From positions 259,459 through 323,458 of the forward strand of contig NZ_AYOD01000001.1 of NCBI RefSeq assembly GCF_000497755.1: DNA of 64,000 nt, given 5' to 3'. The notes under the pieces are model-generated. The model worked only from the letters and a program-made list of their open reading frames with translations. It had not been told where the DNA came from and made no database searches. Positions within the stretch are counted from its first letter, which is position 1. Every line of letters begins with the position of its first letter. Below are positions 11,039 through 22,240 of the stretch, in pieces. The stretch comes from Aliihoeflea sp. 2WW. GTDB taxonomy: Bacteria > Pseudomonadota > Alphaproteobacteria > Rhizobiales > Rhizobiaceae. Both the position numbers and the translations under genes were made by a program.

Positions 11039-12196
11039 TTAAATTGGCCCAAACTCGCGCCGCAAAGTAGCAATCACATCACCAAACACTTCGGCAATAC
11101 GCCCCTTCTTAAAACGCAATTGTTGTACACCATCAAAATTTGACGCAAGCTCGATCCCTTCTTCAACGATGAGAATCGCTCGATCAAAGCCCAGCTTGCC
11201 TTGGAAAAGACCGCGCTCGTGAACAACGTTCTGCCGAGCGCGCAGGCCGTTTTCTGATGTCTTGTCCTCACCAGTTAGCACTAATAACGCGAAATTAGAT
11301 GTATCCTGCATACTCTCAAGTATATCTCTTATCGTATGCCCTGCTCGATTTCCTGTCTCGTAGGACTCAACATTTATACGATGTTTGTCTTGGAGATGAG
11401 ATTTGAGTTTTTGCCATTGAGTATTTCTGCCATGACCAATGAAAACACGCAGGAACTTTGCCGTCGTAATATTTTCACGAACTTCGATCATCGAACTAGG
11501 TTCGCAGTCTCGGAACGTGGCAATCAATCGATCAATTTCGCTACGATTTGTAGATGATACGGTCACATGAGTTTCTGAGTTCGTTGAGGAAACAATTACT
11601 CGACGAGAGCCACGGTCTTCGCGAACATCCAAGTAACATTCGCTAAAATCGTGACGAGAATACATCTTTATGAATTCGTCTATGGAGCCAAATATTATCT
11701 TGTCGCCTCCGCTCCAAATTTCAGCAGCCGATATGCGCAAATCCTTATTTTCAGCAATTTCGCTGAGCATCGAGCATGTCCGCTGCAATATGTCTACTTT
11801 AAATATTACGCCGGGAAATTCACTTTTTCTAGTTATGATGGGGAGATCGGGAGGAGGGGGCAGAATTTGCGATTTTGGAATGGATTCGAAAATATGAAAA
11901 ACACAATGGATAAATTCGAAATCATTTGAACTGACACTTAACTCCAATGTTGATCGTCGCACGTCAATGTACACATATCGATTTTCAGACGTACCGACAT
12001 GCAAATTGCTTATGTTATATTCATATTGCAATTCATTCAGATACTGATCAATATTATCTAATGTGATATCTGTATTTTCCCTTGAAATATGCAGGCGACT
12101 AAACCGCAAATCGGCAGCGTCTTTGAAGACTTGCTGCAGTAGGCTCTTTTGGGCCGATCCAGTGATTCGATAAGGATAGGTTTTGCTCTTCTGCAT
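11039..12196 (-). CDS. Stand-alone TIR-like domain protein with duplicated N-terminal domain; candidate defence effector
   Basis: This 385-aa protein has a C-terminal TIR-like domain (about 247-383) of the 'predicted nucleotide-binding, TIR-like' family (PF10137 type). Visible marks are RVFIGHGRNTQW as first strand and loop, LLVLTGED, and RARQNVVHERGLFQGKLG, where Glu327 occupies the expected NADase glutamate position. Residues 13-230 are not a family I know. They form two diverged copies (about 13-105 and 136-230) matching at DLRFS/DLRIS, IDQYL/IDEFI and LSVSS/VTVSS. The gene is visibly AT-rich, with many AAT, ATA, TTA and TAT codons, unlike all neighbours. The start has a GAGGTG ribosome site. 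It lies 50 bases behind uvrA on the same strand, with no obvious promoter of its own. Related TIR-like domains are effectors in CBASS and other antiphage systems; defence is inference. Confidence 0.75.
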   Translation of the reverse strand: MQKSKTYPYRITGSAQKSLLQQVFKDAADLRFSRLHISRENTDITLDNIDQYLNELQYEYNISNLHVGTSENRYVYIDVRRSTLELSVSSNDFEFIHCVFHIFESIPKSQILPPPPDLPIITRKSEFPGVIFKVDILQRTCSMLSEIAENKDLRISAAEIWSGGDKIIFGSIDEFIKMYSRHDFSECYLDVREDRGSRRVIVSSTNSETHVTVSSTNRSEIDRLIATFRDCEPSSMIEVRENITTAKFLRVFIGHGRNTQWQKLKSHLQDKHRINVESYETGNRAGHTIRDILESMQDTSNFALLVLTGEDKTSENGLRARQNVVHERGLFQGKLGFDRAILIVEEGIELASNFDGVQQLRFKKGRIAEVFGDVIATLRREFGPI

Positions 12197-12246
12197 TTAC
12201 ACCTCGTCGCGGTCTTTGAACGATATACGTAATTCAACGACTAATT

Positions 12247-15171
<2,925 letters not shown>

Positions 15172-15315
15172 GAGCCGAACGTCGCCTTCCTGATTGCGAT
15201 GCCGGGAAATTGCCGTCCGGCCAAGCCGCACATGTAGGTATTCCCGCGCTTCCGTCGAGGGCGGCACGCAGGCTAGTTTCTTTTGCTGCTTTTCAATCGC
15301 CGCTTCAAGCAAAAA

Positions 15316-15330
15316 GAACGAAGAAGGAAC
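15316..15330 (-). promoter_or_regulatory. LexA (SOS) box of uvrA
   Basis: GAAC-GAAGAAG-GAAC on the plus strand reads GTTC-N7-GTTC towards uvrA, a perfect match to the alphaproteobacterial LexA operator. uvrA is a known LexA target in this class. Confidence 0.85.
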
Positions 15331-15556
15331 ATGCTCCTGACACCGATTTCGCCTTGACCTAACGGCAGGGCGAAGGCACGATGAAACCGTCAGCCGATCA
15401 AGGTCGGCGACACCCGAGAGACAATCATGAGGTGAGGCATGACTCCACCGGATAGGCTCTTCTGACTGCCTGACGCAGTCGCGCCGACCGCTTGTCGGTG
15501 ATCAACCCAAAATCAGAGACGATTGTCGAACGACGTCTAGTCGCTTTCGAAATAAT

Positions 15557-15580
15557 ATATCGATACTCGGATATCGATAC
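15557..15580. repeat. Tandem ATATCGATAC direct repeat
   Basis: ATATCGATAC occurs at 15557-15566 and again at 15571-15580, a 14-base period. Each copy contains the palindrome TATCGATA. This looks like a pair of operator half-turns for an unidentified regulator in the uvrA-ssb gap. It lies just upstream of the terminator-like hairpin. Confidence 0.4.
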
Positions 15581-15601
15581 TGTTGCCCAAGAGGCGACAA
15601 G

Positions 15602-15640
15602 AAGGCCCCTCGAACCCTTGATGGTCAGGGGCCTTTGCTT
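15602..15640 (+). terminator. Orphan rho-independent terminator or attenuator upstream of ssb
   Basis: AAGGCCCCT (15602-15610) pairs exactly with AGGGGCCTT (15627-15635) around a 16-base loop, followed by TGCTTTTTGC. Only the plus-strand reading has the T-run. No plus-strand gene precedes it for over 5 kb, since DUF72, the TIR-like gene and uvrA are all minus. It therefore implies either an unannotated short transcript or an attenuated upstream ssb leader. Confidence 0.6.
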
Positions 15641-15687
15641 TTTGCGAGCGCCGGATTTCCGCTTGATCTCAGCTTCGAGTTTCGATA

Positions 15688-15702
15688 GAACAAAATAAGA
15701 AC
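15688..15702 (+). promoter_or_regulatory. LexA (SOS) box of ssb
   Basis: GAAC-AAAATAA-GAAC is a perfect direct-repeat LexA operator 95 bases before the ssb start. Paired with the uvrA box, it gives a divergent SOS-controlled repair locus. Confidence 0.8.
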
Positions 15703-15796
15703 ATGTTTGTTGTGGAACGTCGGCACTTCGCCGGAGCGTCGTCGGGCGGCATCCATTATGGTGCCGGCACAAAGTGTATGTAATCTGGAGAGCGAT

Positions 15797-16333
15797 ATGG
15801 CAGGCAGCGTCAACAAGGTCATTCTGGTGGGCAATCTCGGGGCCGATCCGGAAACGCGCCGCCTGAACTCGGGCGATCCGGTAGTCAATCTGCGCATCGC
15901 GACTTCGGAAAGCTGGCGCGACAAAAATTCCGGCGAGCGCAAGGAAAAGACCGAGTGGCATCAGGTCGTCATCTTCAACGACAACCTCGCCAAGGTGGCC
16001 GAGCAGTATCTGAAGAAGGGCATGAAGGTCTATATCGAGGGCGCGCTCCAGACCCGTAAGTGGGAGAAGGATGGCGTCGAGCGCTATACGACCGAGATCG
16101 TGCTGCAGAAATTCCGCGGCGAACTGCAGATGCTGGATTCGCGCGGGCAGGGCGGCGATCAGGGCCAGGTCGGCTATGGTGGTGGCGGCGGATATTCGGG
16201 CGGTGGCGGCGGTGGTCGCGGCGGCGATTTCGGCCAGTCCGGTCCCTCTGACGATCGCGGTCGTGGCGGGCAGTCCGGCGGCGGTGGCGGAGGTGGCTAC
16301 GGCCGCGATCTGGACGACGAAATTCCGTTCTGA
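15797..16333 (+). CDS. ssb: Single-stranded DNA-binding protein
   Basis: SSB coats single-stranded DNA in replication and repair and recruits partners through its tail. The 178-aa protein has the OB-fold domain (about 1-110) starting [19 protein letters not shown] with EWHQVVIFN and [12 protein letters not shown] glycine-rich linker follows, and the acidic tip DDEIPF is the partner-binding tail. The ATG at 15797 with CTGGAGAG ahead is preferred over longer frames. It is divergent from uvrA with a LexA box 95 bases upstream and is closed by its own terminator. Confidence 0.97.
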   Translation: MAGSVNKVILVGNLGADPETRRLNSGDPVVNLRIATSESWRDKNSGERKEKTEWHQVVIFNDNLAKVAEQYLKKGMKVYIEGALQTRKWEKDGVERYTTEIVLQKFRGELQMLDSRGQGGDQGQVGYGGGGGYSGGGGGGRGGDFGQSGPSDDRGRGGQSGGGGGGGYGRDLDDEIPF

Positions 16334-16358
16334 TCTTTCCCATTCGTTATGAATTCGC

Positions 16359-16391
16359 AAAGGGCCGGTGCAGATAGCGCCGGCCCTTTTT
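16359..16391 (+). terminator. Terminator of ssb
   Basis: AAAGGGCCGG (16359-16368) pairs perfectly with CCGGCCCTTT (16380-16389) around an 11-base loop and runs into TTTTTGAATTTTTG. It is 26 bases behind the ssb stop. Confidence 0.85.
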
Positions 16392-16599
16392 GAATTTTTG
16401 TCTCATCTTCAAAGATCAATTGAGTGGCAATTCGAACAATCGATGCCAATCTCCGGATTGCTGAAATCACCCGGCGTTGTCGGATGAATACATGGTTGCG
16501 TTTTCCCTCGATGGGCTTCTCCCAAGCCTGTCGAAGCAATGTGACCGAACATGCCGGAATTGCGAAATACTTCCGGCAATCGAAATGGAAGGGCGTAAT

Positions 16600-17097
16600 A
16601 TGCCGATGAATACGAAGATCCGCGCAGCAATTCTCGCGACCACTCTGGGCTTTGCGGGAGCGACCGCGCTTCCTGCTATCGCGCAGGAGACGATGGAAGC
16701 GCCCGCTGCACAGGCTCCCGCCGAACAGACTGCGCCCGCTGCAAACTACGACGAGGCGAAGCTGCAATCTTTCGTCGTCGCATTCCTCCAGGTCGACCAG
16801 ATCAACCGGACTTACGCGCCGCAGCTTCAGGAAGCCGAGGGCGAGGACGCGCAGAACACCGTTCGCGAGCAGGCCAGCGAAGAGATGGTCGATGCGGTCG
16901 AGTCCGTCGACGGCATCACGGTCGAGGAGTACGGCACGATCATCCAGCAGGCGCAGACCGATCCGGCGCTCGCCGAGCAGATCAACACCTACATACAGGC
17001 GGCTGTCGGCCAGCCGGCGCAGCCCGCAGCACCTGCTGAACCTTCCGCAGCCCCGGCCGAGCCGGCGGCTCCGGCCGAGCCTGCGCCAGCACAGTAA
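16600..17097 (+). CDS. Secreted DUF4168 domain protein with Pro/Ala tail
   Basis: This 165-aa protein has a signal peptide (NTKIRAAILATTLGFAG to ATALPAIAQ). A helical DUF4168-like domain spans about 50-135, with YDEAKLQSFVVAFLQV and a second helix pair around SVDGITVEEYGTIIQQAQ. A low-complexity tail of Pro, Ala and Glu repeats (PAEPSAAPAEPAAPAEP) follows, typical of proteins spanning or lining the periplasm. The start is set by GGAAGGG just upstream of 16600; an earlier ATG at 16477 would put charged sequence before the signal. The family's function is unknown. It ends 3 bases from convergent marC. Confidence 0.75.
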   Translation: MPMNTKIRAAILATTLGFAGATALPAIAQETMEAPAAQAPAEQTAPAANYDEAKLQSFVVAFLQVDQINRTYAPQLQEAEGEDAQNTVREQASEEMVDAVESVDGITVEEYGTIIQQAQTDPALAEQINTYIQAAVGQPAQPAAPAEPSAAPAEPAAPAEPAPAQ

Positions 17098-17100
17098 GGC

Positions 17101-17793
17101 TCAAGCGGCCGCCATCAGCGCCTTGATGCCGTCGGCGACGAACTGGACTGCCAGCGCGGCCAGGATGACGCCAAGAAGGCGCGTGAGGATCGATCGACCG
17201 GTTTCGCCCAGAAACCGGTCGATCCGTTCTGCGGCGATGAAGACGAGCCAGGTCAGCCCGATGCAGGCGGCGATGATCGCGACCAGCAGGGCGCGATGGG
17301 GTGCGGAGTCGAAGGTGCCGGACAAGAGGACGGTCGCCGAGATCGCGCCCGGCCCGGCGATCAGCGGCAGCGCCAGCGGGAACGCGGCGATGTTGCGGAT
17401 ATGGTCGACGGTGATCGCGGCGTCTGCGCTCTTCTCCTTGCGCTCGTTGCGGCGCTCGAAGATCATCTCGAATGCGATGTAGAAGAGCAGAAGCCCGCCG
17501 GCCACGCGGAAGGCGGGAAGCGTGATGCCGAAGACCGCCAGGATGGTCGTGCCCGCGATGGCGAACAGCGCCAGGATGGCGAAGGCGATGACGCTTGCCC
17601 TGAGCCCGACTTGTGCGCGCTCGGCGCGGTTCATGCCGCCCGTCAGCGCCAGGAAGAGTGGCGCCAGCCCCGGCGGGTCGATCGTCACGAGAAGCGTCAC
17701 GAAGGCGTTGAAGATGGCGTCGAACACGTCGGAATCCGGGGTGCGAGTGGCTCGAAGGAGCGTCCTTATCGCATGTTCGGGCCGCTGCCGCAT
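17101..17793 (-). CDS. MarC family integral membrane protein
   Basis: This 230-aa MarC/UPF0056 protein has about six membrane spans. Typical features are TLLVTIDPPGLAPLFLALTG at the start, GGLLLFYIAFEMIF in the middle, and AFPLALPLIAGPGAISATV, the most conserved block. The family is named for the mar locus, but its transport substrate is not established. The ATG at 17793 has a poor ribosome site; a GTG at 17727 (start VFDAIFNAF) would give a length closer to the family norm and may be the true start. Confidence 0.85.
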   Translation of the reverse strand: MRQRPEHAIRTLLRATRTPDSDVFDAIFNAFVTLLVTIDPPGLAPLFLALTGGMNRAERAQVGLRASVIAFAILALFAIAGTTILAVFGITLPAFRVAGGLLLFYIAFEMIFERRNERKEKSADAAITVDHIRNIAAFPLALPLIAGPGAISATVLLSGTFDSAPHRALLVAIIAACIGLTWLVFIAAERIDRFLGETGRSILTRLLGVILAALAVQFVADGIKALMAAA

Positions 17794-17933
17794 CCTCGTG
17801 GAGGCGGATGGTGGATGAGCCCGATCGCCACACGATCGCCGCGTTTTCCCCAGTTTGTCGCGACAAATCGAATTGGGCTCGCTAACGCCTTGATAAGGCG
17901 TAGGTTATTCGGCGCCGCGTGCAGGCGACGCGT

Positions 17934-17961
17934 TTGGCATTTTCGGTGCCGTTCCTATATA
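17934..17961 (+). promoter_or_regulatory. Candidate sigma-70 promoter of gyrA
   Basis: TTGGCA (17934-17939) and TATATA (17956-17961) are separated by 16 bases and would start transcription about 30 bases before the gyrA start. This is a motif match only. Confidence 0.45.
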
Positions 17962-17998
17962 AGTTGCCTGTGATTCATCAGCACGATCGTGAACCCAC

Positions 17999-20803
17999 TT
18001 GACCGATTTGACGACACCGCGCGGGCCGCAGGGCGGACCGGACGACATCGAGCCGATTTCCATCATCGAGGAAATGCAGCGTTCCTATCTCGATTACGCC
18101 ATGAGCGTGATCGTGAGCCGGGCGCTGCCGGACGTGCGCGACGGGCTGAAGCCGGTGCATCGGCGCATTCTCTACGCCAGCCATGAGAGCGCCTATTACT
18201 GGAACCGGAAATACGTGAAATCGGCGCGACCGGTCGCCGACGTCATGGGTAAATACCATCCGCATGGCGATGCCTCGATCTACGACGCGCTGGTGCGCAT
18301 GGCGCAGGACTGGTCGCTGCGCGTGCCGCTGATCGACGGGCAGGGCAATTTCGGCTCGATCGACGGCGATCCGCCGGCGGCGATGCGCTACACGGAATCG
18401 CGCCTGACCAAGGTCGCGCACGAACTGCTCGAGGATATCGACAAGGAAACGGTCGACTGGCAGGACACCTACGATTCCTCCGGCCAGGAACCGAAGGTCC
18501 TGCCGGCGCGCTTTCCGAACCTTCTGGTCAACGGTTCGGGCGGCATCGCGGTCGGCATGGCGACGAACATCCCGCCGCACAATCTCGTCGAGGTCGTCGA
18601 TGGCTGCATCGCGCTGATCGACAATCCGGCGATCGAGCTGCACGAATTGATGGAGATCATCCCCGGTCCCGATTTCCCGACCGGCGGCATCGTGCTCGGC
18701 AAGGCGGGTATCCGCAGCGCCTATGAAACGGGCCGCGGCTCGATCCTGATGCGCGGTAAGGTGCATGTCGAACCGATGCGGGGCGACCGCGAGGCGATCA
18801 TCGTCACCGAGGTGCCGTTCCAGGTGAACAAGGCATCGATGATCGAGAAGATGGCCGAACTCGTGCGCGACAAGCGCATCGAGGGCATCTCGGACATTCG
18901 CGACGAATCCGACCGCCAGGGCTATCGCGTCGTCATCGAACTGAAGCGCGATGCCGTTGCCGACGTCATCTTGAACCAGCTCTACCGCTTCACGCCGCTG
19001 CAGACCTCGTTCGGCGCGAACATCGTCGCGCTGAATGGCGGCAAGCCGGAGCAGCTCAACCTGCTCGACATGCTGCGTGCCTTCGTGTTCTTCCGCGAGG
19101 ACGTCGTCAGCCGGCGCACCAAGTATCTGCTGCGCAAGGCGCGCGAGCGCGCGCACGTGCTGGTTGGTCTCGCCATTGCCGTCGCCAATATCGACGAGAT
19201 CATTGCGCTCATCCGCAAGGCGCCGGACCCGCAGACGGCGCGTGAACAGTTGATGACGCGGCGCTGGCCGGCGCATGACGTCGAAGCGCTGATCCGCTTG
19301 ATCGATGATCCGCGCCACCGGATCAACGAGGACGGCACCTACAACCTGTCCGAAGAGCAGGCCCGCGCGATCCTCGAGCTGCGCCTGCAGCGCCTGACCG
19401 CGCTCGGCCGCGACGAGATCGCCGACGAGCTGAACGCAATCGGTGACGAGATCAAGGATTTCCTCGACATCCTGTCGTCGCGCGCCCGCATCCAGCAGAT
19501 CGTCAAGGATGAATTGATCGCGGTTCGCGACGAGTTCGGCACGCCGCGGCGCACCGAGCTTGCCGAAGGCGGCGCGGACATGGACGACGAGGACCTGATC
19601 GCGCGCGAGGACATGGTCGTCACTGTCAGCCACTCCGGCTACATCAAGCGCGTGCCGCTCTCGATCTATCGGGCGCAGCGACGCGGCGGCAAAGGCCGTT
19701 CGGGCATGTCGACACGCGACGAGGATTTCGTCACGCGCCTGTTCGTCGCCAGCACGCACACGCCGATCCTATTCTTCTCCTCACGCGGCATCGTCTACAA
19801 GGAAAAGGTCTGGCGCCTGCCGATCGGCACGCCGCAGTCGCGCGGCAAGTTCCTGCGCAACATGCTGCCGCTTCAGGAAGGCGAGCGCATCACGACCATC
19901 ATGCCGCTTCCGGAAGACGAGGATAGCTGGGGCAATCTCGACGTCATGTTCGCGACGACCCGGGGCACCGTTCGCCGCAACAAGCTGTCCGATTTCACGC
20001 AGGTCAACCGCAACGGCAAGATCGCGATGAAGCTCGACGAGGAGGGCGACGAGATTCTTGGCGTCTATACCTGCACCGAGCATGACGACATCCTGCTGAC
20101 CGCAGGTTCTGGGCAGTGCATCCGCTTCCCGGTCACCGACGTGCGGGTGTTCCAAAGCCGCAATTCGACGGGCGTGCGCGGCATCAACCTCGGTGACGGC
20201 GACAGCGTCATCTCGATGGCGATCCTGCACCATGTCGATGCGACGCCGGCCGAGCGTGCCGCCTATCTGAAGCAGTCTGCCGCCGAACGGCGTGCAGTGA
20301 CGGGCGAAGAGGAAGAAATCGCGCTGACCAACGAGGAAGTGACCGACGACGCGCAGATCGATGGCGATCGCTATGAGGAACTGAAGGCGCGGGAGGAATT
20401 CGTTCTGACCGTGAGCGAAAAGGGCTACGGCAAACGCTCGTCGTCTTACGATTTCCGCGTCATTGGCCGCGGTGGCAAGGGAATTCGCGCGACGGACGTT
20501 TCGAAGACCGGAGAAATAGGCTCACTCATCGCCGCTTTCCCGGTGGAGAACGAAGACCAGATCATGCTGGTTTCGAATGCGGGACAGGTCATCCGGGTGC
20601 CGGTCAATGGCATCCGCTTCGCCAGCCGCGCCACTAAGGGCGTGACGATCTTCAATACGGCGAAGGACGAAAAGGTCGTTTCGGTGGAGCGGATTTCGGA
20701 CCCGCAGAACGACGAGGAAGAACTCGAGAGCGAAGCCGAGATCGTGGCGCAGACCGCTGCGGAGGCTGCAGGCGGTCCGAATGCGACAGGAGAGGATCAG
20801 TAG
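17999..20803 (+). CDS. gyrA: DNA gyrase subunit A
   Basis: GyrA is the DNA-cleaving subunit of gyrase, which introduces negative supercoils. The 934-aa protein has the winged-helix active site with catalytic Tyr131 in [10 protein letters not shown] and the tower/coiled-coil region. The C-terminal beta-pinwheel contains the GyrA box QRRGGKG, and the tail is acidic. The start is a TTG; no ATG or GTG is available in frame before residue 26 and no strong ribosome site is seen. In the quinolone region the protein reads [10 protein letters not shown], so Ala92 takes the place of E. coli Ser83, while Asp96 (E. coli Asp87) is kept. Confidence 0.97.
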   Translation: MTDLTTPRGPQGGPDDIEPISIIEEMQRSYLDYAMSVIVSRALPDVRDGLKPVHRRILYASHESAYYWNRKYVKSARPVADVMGKYHPHGDASIYDALVRMAQDWSLRVPLIDGQGNFGSIDGDPPAAMRYTESRLTKVAHELLEDIDKETVDWQDTYDSSGQEPKVLPARFPNLLVNGSGGIAVGMATNIPPHNLVEVVDGCIALIDNPAIELHELMEIIPGPDFPTGGIVLGKAGIRSAYETGRGSILMRGKVHVEPMRGDREAIIVTEVPFQVNKASMIEKMAELVRDKRIEGISDIRDESDRQGYRVVIELKRDAVADVILNQLYRFTPLQTSFGANIVALNGGKPEQLNLLDMLRAFVFFREDVVSRRTKYLLRKARERAHVLVGLAIAVANIDEIIALIRKAPDPQTAREQLMTRRWPAHDVEALIRLIDDPRHRINEDGTYNLSEEQARAILELRLQRLTALGRDEIADELNAIGDEIKDFLDILSSRARIQQIVKDELIAVRDEFGTPRRTELAEGGADMDDEDLIAREDMVVTVSHSGYIKRVPLSIYRAQRRGGKGRSGMSTRDEDFVTRLFVASTHTPILFFSSRGIVYKEKVWRLPIGTPQSRGKFLRNMLPLQEGERITTIMPLPEDEDSWGNLDVMFATTRGTVRRNKLSDFTQVNRNGKIAMKLDEEGDEILGVYTCTEHDDILLTAGSGQCIRFPVTDVRVFQSRNSTGVRGINLGDGDSVISMAILHHVDATPAERAAYLKQSAAERRAVTGEEEEIALTNEEVTDDAQIDGDRYEELKAREEFVLTVSEKGYGKRSSSYDFRVIGRGGKGIRATDVSKTGEIGSLIAAFPVENEDQIMLVSNAGQVIRVPVNGIRFASRATKGVTIFNTAKDEKVVSVERISDPQNDEEELESEAEIVAQTAAEAAGGPNATGEDQ

Positions 20804-20928
20804 CGGTAGCGGTTGATCTTCTGCTGACGGCTCTCGACACGAACGCGCTGGGCTTCCTGATGAAGGCCGAATGCCGTGGCGATCAGCATTGCGAGGGTCA
20901 TGGTGGCTGCGAGCATGATGATGATCAT
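20797..20928 (-). CDS. 43-aa single-span membrane peptide
   Basis: This small ORF begins [21 protein letters not shown], one hydrophobic helix, followed by a charged tail ending NRYRY. AGGAGA lies 6 bases before the ATG, a strong ribosome site, so it is probably translated. Its stop overlaps the end of convergent gyrA by 7 bases. The gap to coaD contains a perfect LexA box (21027-21041), about 100 bases ahead of it. Function is unknown. It is too short for motif-based naming. Confidence 0.6.
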   Translation of the reverse strand: MIIIMLAATMTLAMLIATAFGLHQEAQRVRVESRQQKINRYRY

Positions 20929-21026
20929 GGTGTGTCTCCTTGCCGAATTAACGACGAATGAATCAAAAGGTTTCATCGGCTGTCTTGACAATCGTCATTT
21001 TCCGCTGAACCCGTTCTGAGAGTGCC

Positions 21027-21041
21027 GTTCATCTGACGTTC
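21027..21041. promoter_or_regulatory. LexA box in the divergent gap between the 43-aa peptide and coaD
   Basis: GTTC-ATCTGAC-GTTC is a perfect alphaproteobacterial LexA operator, 53 bases before coaD and 99 bases before the divergent membrane peptide. A third GTTC lies at 21013-21016. Which gene it controls cannot be decided from the sequence, because neither direction shows a clear -35/-10 pair around it. Confidence 0.55.
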
Positions 21042-21093
21042 ACGCCGCGCCCCGGCATTTGCCATCCACGCATCGTCTGAGTAGAAGCCCTTC

Positions 21094-21591
21094 ATGACTG
21101 AGCGCATTGCCTTTTACGCGGGATCGTTCGATCCCCTGACCAACGGCCATCTCGATGTTCTTAAGGGCGCGCTCGCGGTCGCCGACCGGATCGTCGTGGG
21201 GATCGGCGTGCAGGCTTCCAAGAAGCCGCTCTTCTCGTTCGACGAGCGCGTCGACCTGATCAAGCGGGCCTGTGCCGACGAACTCGGCGCGGAAGCGGGG
21301 CGACTTGACGTGGTTTCCTTCGATGGCCTCGTCGTGACCGCATCGCGCCAGCACGGCGCGTCGATCATGATCCGCGGCCTGCGGGACGGCACCGATCTCG
21401 ACTACGAAATGCAGATGGCGGGCATGAACGAGACGATCGCGCCGGAGTTGCAGACGGTTTTCATTCCGGCAAGTCCGTCGGTCCGAACGATTACCGCCAC
21501 ACTCGTCCGCCAGATAGCCTCGATGGGCGGCGACATCTCGGCATTCGTGCCGACGAGCGTCGCTCCGGTGTTGCGTCAGAAATTCAGCTAG
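21094..21591 (+). CDS. coaD: Phosphopantetheine adenylyltransferase
   Basis: CoaD transfers AMP to 4'-phosphopantetheine, the penultimate step of coenzyme A synthesis. The 165-aa protein has [16 protein letters not shown] with the nucleotidyltransferase HxGH-type motif (NGHL), [15 protein letters not shown] for substrate binding, and a C-terminal [11 protein letters not shown] segment in place of the ISSTxxR motif. Length is normal. It heads a tight plus-strand run with the two cyclophilins, an unknown secreted protein and queA-tgt. Confidence 0.96.
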   Translation: MTERIAFYAGSFDPLTNGHLDVLKGALAVADRIVVGIGVQASKKPLFSFDERVDLIKRACADELGAEAGRLDVVSFDGLVVTASRQHGASIMIRGLRDGTDLDYEMQMAGMNETIAPELQTVFIPASPSVRTITATLVRQIASMGGDISAFVPTSVAPVLRQKFS

Positions 21592-21609
21592 GTTCTCAGG
21601 GAGTTCGAC

Positions 21610-22185
21610 ATGTCCTTCGTCCGTTTCGCCTCGTCCACGCTCATCGCCGCCTTCATGGCGACTTCGGCGCTTGCCGCCGAGCCGGAAGATACGATGATCA
21701 TCACGCTGAAGGACGGCGAGGTGACAATCGCGCTTCGGCCCGATCTCGCGCCGCAACATGTCGAACAGATCAAGACGCTGGTGGGGCAGGGCGCGTATGA
21801 CAATGTCGCCTTTCACCGCGTGATCGACGGCTTCATGGCGCAGACCGGCGACGTGCAGTATGGCGACATGGAGAACGGCTACAACAGCCAGCGCGCCGGC
21901 ACCGGCGGCTCCGACCTCGGCAACATCCCGGCCGAATTCTCGGCGGAGAATTTCGTTCGCGGCACCGTCGGCATGGCGCGCGCGCAGGACCCGAACTCGG
22001 CGAATTCGCAGTTTTTCATCATGTTCGACGCCGCGCCGCCGCTCGACGGGGCCTATACGATCGTCGGCGAGGTCGAGAGCGGCATGGAACTCGTCGACAA
22101 CATCAAGAAGGGCGACCCGGCCATGAACGGCTCGGTCACCGACCCGGATCGCATGGTCAGCGTCCGCATGGGCGCGGCCGAATAG
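21610..22185 (+). CDS. ppiA: Periplasmic cyclophilin-type peptidyl-prolyl isomerase
   Basis: This 191-aa cyclophilin has a signal peptide (MSFVRFASSTLIAAFMATSA, cleavage near ALAAE), so it should act in the periplasm on proline isomerisation of exported proteins. Core motifs are FHRVIDGFMAQTGD with the catalytic Arg, GTVGMARAQDPNSANSQFFI, and TIVGEVESGMELVD. It is 18 bases behind coaD and is followed by a cytoplasmic paralogue of very similar core sequence, so this is a tandem duplication that diverged in location. Confidence 0.93.
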   Translation: MSFVRFASSTLIAAFMATSALAAEPEDTMIITLKDGEVTIALRPDLAPQHVEQIKTLVGQGAYDNVAFHRVIDGFMAQTGDVQYGDMENGYNSQRAGTGGSDLGNIPAEFSAENFVRGTVGMARAQDPNSANSQFFIMFDAAPPLDGAYTIVGEVESGMELVDNIKKGDPAMNGSVTDPDRMVSVRMGAAE

Positions 22186-22240
22186 CCTGCGCATGAGCGC
22201 TGGCGAGTAATTCTACATTCAGACACGGAAGGAACGATAT

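Larger units (their letters stand above)
15172..15796. other. 625-base divergent control region between uvrA and ssb
   Basis: This is the only gap over 300 bases. It holds a LexA box facing uvrA (15316-15330), a LexA box facing ssb (15688-15702), a direct repeat of TATCGATA palindromes (15557-15580) and a plus-strand terminator hairpin (15602-15640). The short open frames here (for example 15492-15698) have no ribosome site or recognisable product and run through the hairpin, so no protein is called. An sRNA or long ssb leader ending at the hairpin is possible. Confidence 0.6.

Noticed and set aside
15492-15698. 68-aa plus-strand ORF upstream of ssb
   Set aside because: It runs through a perfect terminator hairpin and into the LexA box, has no ribosome site and no recognisable sequence.
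16400-16599. N-terminal extension of the DUF4168 protein from ATG 16477
   Set aside because: It would place 41 charged and Cys-rich residues ahead of a clear signal peptide, and the GGAAGGG site points to 16600.
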